Below, piece by piece: positions 57,498-64,000 of a stretch of 64,000 nt of DNA. Origin of the DNA: Marinomonas sp. THO17 (lineage in GTDB: Bacteria > Pseudomonadota > Gammaproteobacteria > Pseudomonadales > Marinomonadaceae); assembly GCF_040436405.1 (NCBI RefSeq), contig NZ_AP031575.1, forward strand, positions 124,001 through 188,000, in the 5' to 3' direction. The notes under the pieces are model-generated. The model had not been told where the DNA came from. It searched no databases and saw nothing but the letters and a program-made list of their open reading frames with translations. The position numbers and the translations under genes were made by a program. The first letter of the stretch is position 1. Each line of letters begins with the position of its first letter.

Positions 57498-59168
57498 CTA
57501 AATGGATTCGTTTGGTTTGAAGGCGATATAGCCCATTGCCTGTTCCATTAGTGGATCCCGTGAATAAACATCGTTACGGAATTCAGGCATGCCATTGGCG
57601 TTAGGGACAACGGTAAAGTACACCAAATACACGGGAATGTAGTTGGGTAGTGAAATGACACTGTTAGAAGCATTTTTAAGTGTGTTTTGCATGTCGCTGA
57701 AGGCCTTAGAGCCTTTGGTAATTTGTTCAGCAAATTCGTATGGCTTTTCCAATCTCACGCAACCTGAACTAAAGGCTCTATCAGGTTCACGAAACAATTG
57801 TTTGGCGGGGGTGTCATGTAGATAAATTTCGTTTTTGTTAGGAAACATAAATTTAAACTGGCCCAACGCGTTGCCTTCGTCTGGTTCTTGTTCAAAACGA
57901 TAAGCCAGTTTGTCTGGGGTGATTTTGTCCCAATCAATACTGGTCGAATCCAGTTCTTCCGCGCCAATGCCCCAATTAGAAAAAAGCTTGTAACCATGTT
58001 TAACCAAATAATTTGGATCGGCCTGTAATTTAGGCAGTAAATTCTCACGGGCAATGCGATGCGGTACACGCCAAGTTGGGTTCGTTACCATATAGGTCAT
58101 CAAGCCCTTGAATACAGGGGTTTTTCGTTCAGCTTTCCCTATTACTATTTTCATGGAAGTTAATTCGCCGTTTAGGTGCATGTCCACGGTATAGTTTGTG
58201 AGATCCACCCAAATGCGATTTGCCTCCAGTTCACTTGGTAGCCAACGCCATCGTTCTAAATTATAGGCCAATTGCTTGGCGCGGGTTGCTAGAGGAACAT
58301 TAAGCATTTCAATTGTTTTTGAACCGGCTGAGCCGTCAGCAACTAGGTGATGGCGTCGCTGAAAATTTCGTAGTGCTTTTCGCAGACGTGAATCAAATCT
58401 GTCTTCTTGAACTTTGCGTGTTGAAAAGCGTATGTCACCAAGTTGTACTAATCTCGCTCTGAGTTGGGCAACACGCGGGCCTTCGTCTCCCAGTGAAAGC
58501 GGATCGCCAGAATCGACAAAAATGTCTTTTTCTTTGGCGGCTAAATCTTGGTAATACACAAGCCATTTCTGCAGTATTTGGTATTGAGGGTTACGTGGTG
58601 CCATAAGGGGTAAAGAATTGACCATGTTAGACGCTGAGTCTAGGTACAAAAGGTCTTTCCAGTTGTTATTGGGAGCGTCTAGCTGCCAATTGGGATCAAT
58701 TAATTGTGGTTCATAGCGACCATTACTTAGGTCATGAGCATAACTGGTAAGAGCGATGGTTGCGATGACATCCATTTCAGCCAGTTGCTGAGAGTCTGGT
58801 TTTTTCAAGGCAAGATAGCTTTTAATGATGTCGGTATGATAGTGAATCGGATTTAAACCGTGGGTGTATGATTCTTGCAAAATGTCTACTAACTTATAGA
58901 TGGACATGTCTATCGTTTTGTTCTTAATCCAGATGGGCTCGTAGCCTCGCGCTTTATAGGCAGCAAGCACTGTGTTATTAGGGAGGGCTTGGCCAGCTAC
59001 TGGAGTGAATGCATTCAGTGTAAGAGAGACTTGTTCTTTTACACTGCTTGCGATTTGTGCCTCACTTGGCGGCTCTACGACGAACTGATTTTTATTATTG
59101 GGTAACGAACAAGCGGTCAGTAATAAACCTAGGCAGAAAACAGCAATAAACTGCTTAAGGGGTTTCAT
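57498..59168 (-). CDS. L,D-transpeptidase, LdtD/YcbB type lipoprotein
   Basis: 556 residues. Signal peptide with lipobox LLTAC at ~16-20, so a lipoprotein. A scaffold domain, a peptidoglycan-binding domain ([17 protein letters not shown] and [22 protein letters not shown], residues ~225-290) and a YkuD catalytic domain with [11 protein letters not shown] and SSGCVRLE follow; catalytic Cys is residue 470. LdtD-type enzymes form 3-3 crosslinks in peptidoglycan of the periplasm. E. coli LdtD (615) is longer. It overlaps the upstream Cys-cluster gene by four bases. Confidence 0.93.
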   Translation of the reverse strand: MKPLKQFIAVFCLGLLLTACSLPNNKNQFVVEPPSEAQIASSVKEQVSLTLNAFTPVAGQALPNNTVLAAYKARGYEPIWIKNKTIDMSIYKLVDILQESYTHGLNPIHYHTDIIKSYLALKKPDSQQLAEMDVIATIALTSYAHDLSNGRYEPQLIDPNWQLDAPNNNWKDLLYLDSASNMVNSLPLMAPRNPQYQILQKWLVYYQDLAAKEKDIFVDSGDPLSLGDEGPRVAQLRARLVQLGDIRFSTRKVQEDRFDSRLRKALRNFQRRHHLVADGSAGSKTIEMLNVPLATRAKQLAYNLERWRWLPSELEANRIWVDLTNYTVDMHLNGELTSMKIVIGKAERKTPVFKGLMTYMVTNPTWRVPHRIARENLLPKLQADPNYLVKHGYKLFSNWGIGAEELDSTSIDWDKITPDKLAYRFEQEPDEGNALGQFKFMFPNKNEIYLHDTPAKQLFREPDRAFSSGCVRLEKPYEFAEQITKGSKAFSDMQNTLKNASNSVISLPNYIPVYLVYFTVVPNANGMPEFRNDVYSRDPLMEQAMGYIAFKPNESI

Positions 59169-59449
59169 ATGGATTTCCTTGACGGTGAACTCTGAGAAAA
59201 TGTAGTTTCATTTTCAATAATCGAAATAATTTCCAGTGCTTCATCTCTTGAAGCGCCGCAAATGTCTTTATCTGGCATAAATTCTGCGCAAACTTTCGGT
59301 CTGGCTGGATCATTAAAAATGGCGCAGCGATAATCCTCCATCAATTGGATACATGGCTCTCCGGCGGCTTTGCCATTGGGCATACCTGGAATGGCTGAAC
59401 TGATAGAAGGGGCGGTGCAGCAAGCGCCACAGCCAGACCTACATTGCAT
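59165..59449 (-). CDS. YkgJ-family cysteine cluster protein
   Basis: About 95 residues. [12 protein letters not shown] near the N-terminus, [20 protein letters not shown] and KDICGAS give eight cysteines in the zinc/iron-chelating YkgJ (CxxCxxCC) pattern. Role unknown; proposed metal binding. Start at ATG 59449 with AAGGTG six bases upstream; the frame runs three codons further from a GTG. Its last four bases overlap the L,D-transpeptidase start (ATGA), so they are coupled and it is first in the operon. Confidence 0.85.
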   Translation of the reverse strand: MQCRSGCGACCTAPSISSAIPGMPNGKAAGEPCIQLMEDYRCAIFNDPARPKVCAEFMPDKDICGASRDEALEIISIIENETTFSQSSPSRKSI

Positions 59450-59606
59450 GTTTAACACCTTGTATTGTAACTGGATATGTAAATAAAAGTGACGTATTTA
59501 CAAAATATCACTCTGTATTAATATTTTAGAGTATCGTATTGTTGGGTCATAGTGGATAATCAAAAAAATAAGGTGAATTTTGATCCTCACTGGAGATGAG
59601 AAATAA

Positions 59607-60845
59607 ATGATAAACGACGAATTAAAGGTTTTGGTAGTTGAGGACAGTCCAGTTGTGCTCAAAGTACTGAATCATTTGTTGTCACAGAACCCGAAATTCG
59701 TACCCGTTTTATGTGCTTGTTATGAAGAAGCAAAAGCCAAAATAGAAAACGCCAGTATGACCTTTTTTGCGGCAATAGTGGATCTCCACTTACCCGATGC
59801 AGAAAATGGTGAAATTGTAGACTTGGTATTGTCTCATCAAATTCCTTGTGTGGTTCTGACAGGTAACTTCGATGATTATCAACGTCTGAATTTATTAAAT
59901 AAAGGTGTTCTGGACTATATCACTAAAGACAGTCGTTATTCTTTTAATCACGTTATTAAGGTGATTGATCGACTGCGTAAAAACCAGGATGTTAAAGTGC
60001 TGGTTGCTGAAGATTCTTCAACTAGCCGTTTATTTATTAAAATTTTACTTGAGCAATATCGTTTTAAGGTGGTTGAGGCAGAAGATGGACGGGAAGCTTT
60101 GGCCAAATTAGAAGAAGATCACAGTATTCGTATGTTGATTACGGATTACAATATGCCGCATATAAATGGTTATGATCTCGTGCGTATGTTGCGCCATAAT
60201 ACGCGTTTTCAGGATTTGGTAATTATAGGTCTATCGTCAGAAGGAGATTCCTCATTATCCGCTAAATTCATTAAAGCGGGCGCCAATGATTTCTTGAAAA
60301 AACCTTTCTATCATGAAGAGTTTAACTGTCGAGTGGTACACAACCTAGAATCTCAAGAGATGTTGGAAACCATTCGTGAGTTGGCGAATATTGATTCTTT
60401 GACCAGGCTTAAAAATCGTCGCTATTTATTTGATGATGGTGAGAAAATGTTTCGTAAAGCTATGCCGAATGCTTCTTTTGCCATGTTGGATTTAGATCAT
60501 TTTAAGAAAGTTAATGATACTTATGGTCATGTTGTTGGTGATGCTTTATTGCAGGCGATCGGTCAAGAAGTGCTTGCGCATTTTCCAAATTTATTGGCAT
60601 GTCGTTTTGGTGGTGAAGAGTTTTGCGTTGCGGCAGATGAGTCTGTTGAAAGTTTGATGCCTAAGTTAGAAGCTTTTATGGATAGCATTCGTGTTAAGGA
60701 GTTCACCGAAGCAAAAATCCACGTGACTTTTAGCATTGGTGTGTGTGGCGGAGAATTTAGTTCTTTAGATGATGCGATACGAATAGCGGATGACAATTTA
60801 TACCGTGCGAAGCGACTAGGTCGAGACCGAATTGTCACGGATTGA
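59607..60845 (+). CDS. PleD-like response regulator, REC-REC-GGDEF
   Basis: 412 residues: REC1 (1-~120; VLVVEDSPVVLKVL, acceptor Asp in AAIVDLHLPD), REC2 (~130-250; KVLVAEDSSTSRL, LITDYNMPHINGYD, phospho-acceptor Asp, K in FLKKPF), GGDEF (~260-412; LDLDHFKKVNDTYGHVVGD, RFGGEEF). Active site is intact, but the RxxD I-site position reads FPNL, so product inhibition is unlikely. Makes c-di-GMP when phosphorylated. No histidine kinase gene is adjacent. Convergent with gatB; terminator in between. Confidence 0.9.
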   Translation: MINDELKVLVVEDSPVVLKVLNHLLSQNPKFVPVLCACYEEAKAKIENASMTFFAAIVDLHLPDAENGEIVDLVLSHQIPCVVLTGNFDDYQRLNLLNKGVLDYITKDSRYSFNHVIKVIDRLRKNQDVKVLVAEDSSTSRLFIKILLEQYRFKVVEAEDGREALAKLEEDHSIRMLITDYNMPHINGYDLVRMLRHNTRFQDLVIIGLSSEGDSSLSAKFIKAGANDFLKKPFYHEEFNCRVVHNLESQEMLETIRELANIDSLTRLKNRRYLFDDGEKMFRKAMPNASFAMLDLDHFKKVNDTYGHVVGDALLQAIGQEVLAHFPNLLACRFGGEEFCVAADESVESLMPKLEAFMDSIRVKEFTEAKIHVTFSIGVCGGEFSSLDDAIRIADDNLYRAKRLGRDRIVTD

Positions 60846-60880
60846 ATGGTCACCATTTCTATAATCGCCTTGAAGCTACT

Positions 60881-60934
60881 AAAATGCCGCTCCAAACAAT
60901 AAAATGCCGCTCTAAAAAAATAGAGCGGCATTTT
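60881..60934. terminator. Bidirectional terminator with a duplicated left arm
   Basis: AAAATGCCGCTCTA (60901-60914) pairs with TAGAGCGGCATTTT (60921-60934), loop AAAAAA; a T-run follows and the A-run precedes, so it works in both directions between the response regulator gene and gatB. Immediately upstream, AAAATGCCGCTC (60881-60892) is a second copy of the left arm that could pair with the same right arm. Confidence 0.9.
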
Positions 60935-60953
60935 TTATGCTTAAGGTGATACG

Positions 60954-62399
60954 TTATCCTTTCAGCATTCTTGCTAAAATTGGGTTAACAATGCCTGGGT
61001 TCGCTTTACCTTGTGATGCTTTCATGACCTGACCAACAAAGAAACCGATCATTTTCTTTTGTTTGTCACTGTCCGCAGCACGGTATTGTTCTACCTGAGC
61101 AGGATTAGCATCCAAAATTGTTTGGATCATGCTTTCGATAGCGCCAGTATCAGTAACCTGTTTTAGCCCTTTTGCTTCAATGATGTCGTCTGCTGAGCCT
61201 TCTCCTTGCCACATGGCTTGGAAAACGTCTTTTGCTGTTTTGCCATTGATGGTGTTGTCTTTGATGCGAACTAAAAGCTCACCGAATGCTTGTGCAGAAA
61301 CTGGCGACTGACTAATTTCCAACTGTTCTTGGTTGAGCATCTTGCTAAGTTCACCCATTACCCAGTTTGCAGCTAACTTGGCATCTTTCACCTGAGTATT
61401 GGCTTGTTCAAAGAAATCGGCCATGGGGCGAGATGAAGATAAAACGTTAGCGTCATACTCGCTTAACTTATATTCAGACTGAAAACGTTCTGCTTTTTGG
61501 CTTGGAAGCTCGGGCAGATTTTGTTTTATATCCTCTACATATTCTTGCGTCAGCACGACAGGTAGAAGGTCTGGGCAAGGAAAGTAGCGGTAGTCGTTAG
61601 CGTCTTCTTTAGAGCGCATACTGCGTGTTTCGTTTTTCTCAGGGTCGTATAAGCGTGTTTCCTGAACGATTTTGCCGCCGTCTTCAAGAATATCAGCCTG
61701 ACGTTCAATCTCGGTATAAATGGCTTTTTCGATGAAACGGAATGAGTTTACATTCTTGATTTCAGTGCGTGTACCGAACTCTTGCTGGCCCTTTGGTCGC
61801 AGTGAAAGGTTGATATCACAACGCATTGAACCTTCGGCCATGTTGCCATCACAAATGCCTAAATATGTCACAATAGAGTGGATCATCTTGACGTAAGCAA
61901 CCGCTTCTTTAGCAGAACGAATGTCGGGTTCAGACACAATTTCTAATAAAGGTGTACTGGAGCGGTTTAAATCGATGCCAGACATGCCGTGGAAGTCTTC
62001 ATGTAGGGATTTACCTGCGTCTTCTTCTAAGTGGGCGCGGGTAATGCCAATACGTGATGTGGTGCCGTCATCAAGGGTTACATCAAGGTAGCCTTTACCG
62101 ACGATAGGGTGATCCATTTGGCTAGTTTGGTAGCCTTTAGGCAGGTCAGGATAGAAATAATTTTTACGCGCAAAAACCGATGTCATGCCAATTTCAGCAT
62201 TAATGGCATGACCAAACATGACCGCCATACGTAAGGCTTCTTTGTTAAACACTGGCAGGGCACCAGGCATACCAAGGTCGACTAGGGTGGTTTGTGTGTT
62301 TGGTTCTGCACCAAAACCAACAGCGGCACCAGAGAAAAGTTTTGAGTTGGTCGACAGTTGGGTGTGAATCTCAAGACCAATAACGACTTCCCAATTCAT
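60954..62399 (-). CDS. gatB: Aspartyl/glutamyl-tRNA amidotransferase subunit B
   Basis: Phosphorylates and transamidates Glu-tRNAGln (and Asp-tRNAAsn) to Gln/Asn-tRNA with GatA/C. 481 residues: [56 protein letters not shown]-like [23 protein letters not shown]-terminal YqeY-like tail. I use ATG 62399 with AAAGGAG upstream; the frame extends 14 codons to 62441 inside gatA without a ribosome site. Gap to the gatA stop is two bases. Confidence 0.96.
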   Translation of the reverse strand: MNWEVVIGLEIHTQLSTNSKLFSGAAVGFGAEPNTQTTLVDLGMPGALPVFNKEALRMAVMFGHAINAEIGMTSVFARKNYFYPDLPKGYQTSQMDHPIVGKGYLDVTLDDGTTSRIGITRAHLEEDAGKSLHEDFHGMSGIDLNRSSTPLLEIVSEPDIRSAKEAVAYVKMIHSIVTYLGICDGNMAEGSMRCDINLSLRPKGQQEFGTRTEIKNVNSFRFIEKAIYTEIERQADILEDGGKIVQETRLYDPEKNETRSMRSKEDANDYRYFPCPDLLPVVLTQEYVEDIKQNLPELPSQKAERFQSEYKLSEYDANVLSSSRPMADFFEQANTQVKDAKLAANWVMGELSKMLNQEQLEISQSPVSAQAFGELLVRIKDNTINGKTAKDVFQAMWQGEGSADDIIEAKGLKQVTDTGAIESMIQTILDANPAQVEQYRAADSDKQKKMIGFFVGQVMKASQGKANPGIVNPILARMLKG

Positions 62400-62401
62400 A
62401 C

Positions 62402-63862
62402 TTATGCTCCTTTGGCCATAGTTGGTGTTTGAAGGTGCCAATCTGTGTTTTGTTGGAACTGATGAGCGACATTGAGTAGTTTGGCTTCCGCAAAGTAGTC
62501 TCCCATGATTTGTAAGCCCACGGGCATATTTTGCACAAAACCAGCAGGAACAGACATAGCAGGAATACCAGCAAGATTCACTGACAAGGTATAGATATCT
62601 TCTAGGTACATAGCCACAGGGTCGTTGGTTTTACTGCCAAGGTCAAATGCCGTAGTTGGTGCAACTGGTCCCATGATCACATCTACTTCTTGAAGGGCAT
62701 TAGTGAAGTCTTGTTTGATCAGACGGCGAATCTTTTGGGCTTTCAGATAGTAAGCATCGTAATAGCCTTCCGATAGGGCGTAAGTACCAACCATAATACG
62801 TTTTTGAACTTCCTGACCAAAGCCTTCTGCACGAGAGCGCATGTACATATCAAGCAAGTCTTTTGGCTCCTCGCAGCGGTGGCCAAAACGTACGCCATCG
62901 TAACGAGATAGATTAGAAGATGCCTCAGATGGGGCGATGACATAATACGATGGAATGCTAAGGTTTAAGTTTGGTAAAGAAATGTCTTTGACTTCAGCAC
63001 CAAGAGCTTCGAATTCTTTCACCGCATTCATGATGACATTAGCAACGTCTGAATCCAGGCCATCACCAAAATATTCTTTTGGAAGACCGATTTTTAAGCC
63101 TGTCAAAGGAGTATTGAGATTGCTTAGGTAGTTGTCATTTGCTGTTTCAGAAGAAGTGGAATCTTTATCATCAAATCCGGCCATGGCTTGCATTAGTTGG
63201 GCACAATCTTCGGCACTTTTGGCCATAGGACCACCTTGATCCAAGCTGGATGCATAAGCTATCATGCCAAAACGAGATACACGCCCATAGGTTGGTTTCA
63301 AACCTGTAATGCCACAGAAAGAAGCGGGTTGACGAATAGAGCCTCCAGTATCTGTACCAGTGGCGGCTACGGCAAGGCCTGCGGCTACGGCTGCAGCGGA
63401 ACCGCCAGAAGAACCACCAGGTACTTTATCTAGGTTCCAAGGGTTTTTCACTGGACCATAATGGCTGTTCTCGTTGGAAGATCCCATGGCAAACTCGTCC
63501 ATGTTGGTTTTTCCTAACATGACGCTGCCTGCTTGTTGTAAACGGCTAGTAACCGTAGATTCGTAAGGCGGCACAAAATTGTGCAGCATTTTCGATCCAC
63601 AAGTGGTCAAGGTGCCTTGTGTGCAAAATAAGTCCTTGTGAGCAATCGGAATACCCGTAAGCGCATTGGTATTACCTTGTTGGATTAATTGGTCTGCCTT
63701 TGCTGCTTGTTTGAGAGCCAGCTCTTCACTCACTGTGATGTAACTGTTTAATTGTGGGTCAAGCTTAGCAATTCGTTCCAAAAAGTAACGAGTCAACTCG
63801 ATACTGGAGATGTCTTTGTTGCGCAGTTGAGCAGCTAAGGCCGTAATGCTTTGATCTAACAT
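62402..63862 (-). CDS. gatA: Aspartyl/glutamyl-tRNA amidotransferase subunit A
   Basis: Amidase subunit that releases ammonia from glutamine. 486 residues with the Ser-Ser-Lys triad signature: [10 protein letters not shown] (Lys), [16 protein letters not shown] and [12 protein letters not shown](S)FCG (Ser pair). Standard length. AAGAGAGACAAGT precedes ATG. Between gatC and gatB in the common gatCAB order. Confidence 0.96.
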   Translation of the reverse strand: MLDQSITALAAQLRNKDISSIELTRYFLERIAKLDPQLNSYITVSEELALKQAAKADQLIQQGNTNALTGIPIAHKDLFCTQGTLTTCGSKMLHNFVPPYESTVTSRLQQAGSVMLGKTNMDEFAMGSSNENSHYGPVKNPWNLDKVPGGSSGGSAAAVAAGLAVAATGTDTGGSIRQPASFCGITGLKPTYGRVSRFGMIAYASSLDQGGPMAKSAEDCAQLMQAMAGFDDKDSTSSETANDNYLSNLNTPLTGLKIGLPKEYFGDGLDSDVANVIMNAVKEFEALGAEVKDISLPNLNLSIPSYYVIAPSEASSNLSRYDGVRFGHRCEEPKDLLDMYMRSRAEGFGQEVQKRIMVGTYALSEGYYDAYYLKAQKIRRLIKQDFTNALQEVDVIMGPVAPTTAFDLGSKTNDPVAMYLEDIYTLSVNLAGIPAMSVPAGFVQNMPVGLQIMGDYFAEAKLLNVAHQFQQNTDWHLQTPTMAKGA

Positions 63863-63873
63863 ACTTGTCTCTC

Positions 63874-64000
63874 TTAATCGATTACTTTTGGAACAAGGAA
63901 AAGGCCAGCTTCTGTTTGTGGCGCATTGGCTAAGAAGTCATCACGGCGATTGTCTTCTGTTACTAGGTCTTCACGTAGACGTTGTGTCATTTCAAGAGGA
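63874..64000 (-). CDS. gatC: Amidotransferase subunit C, 3' part (cut by window edge)
   Basis: The frame ending at the TAA on 63876-63874 reads ...[20 protein letters not shown], then ...[16 protein letters not shown] at the C-terminus, the usual end of GatC (PLFLVPKVI). Its start lies beyond 64000. GatC stabilises the GatA-GatB pair. It ends 11 bases before gatA. Confidence 0.93.
   Translation of the reverse strand, partial: PLEMTQRLREDLVTEDNRRDDFLANAPQTEAGLFLVPKVID

Overview
The window looks like the chromosome of a marine gammaproteobacterium, most likely Marinomonas or a close Oceanospirillales relative. This rests on gene content and style, not on a database search. The strongest pointer is a giant secreted RTX adhesin built from exact 104-residue repeats, the architecture described for the Marinomonas primoryensis ice adhesin. 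Complete taurine, xylose, tripartite-tricarboxylate and purine uptake systems add a nutritionally versatile marine heterotroph profile.

Layout. 1-12906: 3' part of the adhesin gene (open at the left edge), with 25 complete repeats of exactly 312 bp, diverged repeats, a THxN-like domain, a VCBS-like domain, PA14, a cadherin-like domain, a long-period Gly-Asp solenoid, RTX motifs and a type I secretion tail. 12975-13634: msrA. 13782-14794: an initiator tRNA-fMet locus with a strong promoter, three intact tRNAs, one chimeric tRNA and about ten degenerate copies of a tRNA-3'-half repeat, the last four at an exact 70-bp period; this is the least explained DNA here. 15061-22653: taurine cluster (tpa, isfD, TauE/IsfE-type exporter on minus; tauR; tauABC on plus), whose content fits taurine used as a nitrogen source with excretion of isethionate. 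22672-25232: an unidentified 12-TM-like transporter and a membrane diguanylate cyclase. 25345-33181: complete D-xylose module (xylFGH, xylB, xylR, and xylA convergent).

33353-38955: MATE exporter, a small thioredoxin-fold/GST-N protein, LctP-type lactate permease, gamma-glutamylcyclotransferase-like protein, and an Na+/amino-acid symporter. 39256-44474: tripartite tricarboxylate transporter with TctA and TctB fused, TctC, a PrpF-family isomerase and a divergent LysR regulator, probably one catabolic unit. 44471-48071: rRNA-type methyltransferase, PepSY membrane protein, His-rich DUF2946-like protein, DUF2750 protein. 48159-54064: adenine deaminase and a BMP-type nucleoside/purine ABC transporter, with a sigma54-like promoter candidate upstream. 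54455-60845: diguanylate cyclase, RluA-type pseudouridine synthase, rlmM, lipoprotein L,D-transpeptidase with a Cys-cluster protein, and a PleD-like REC-REC-GGDEF protein. 60954-64000: gatCAB amidotransferase (gatC cut by the right edge).

How it fits together: most of the window is nutrient capture (sulfonate, pentose, lactate, di/tricarboxylate-like, purine) plus surface attachment (adhesin) and c-di-GMP signalling (three GGDEF proteins), with conserved translation genes between. Three systems (taurine, purine/adenine deaminase, amino-acid symporter) can deliver nitrogen. No phage, transposase or CRISPR was seen.
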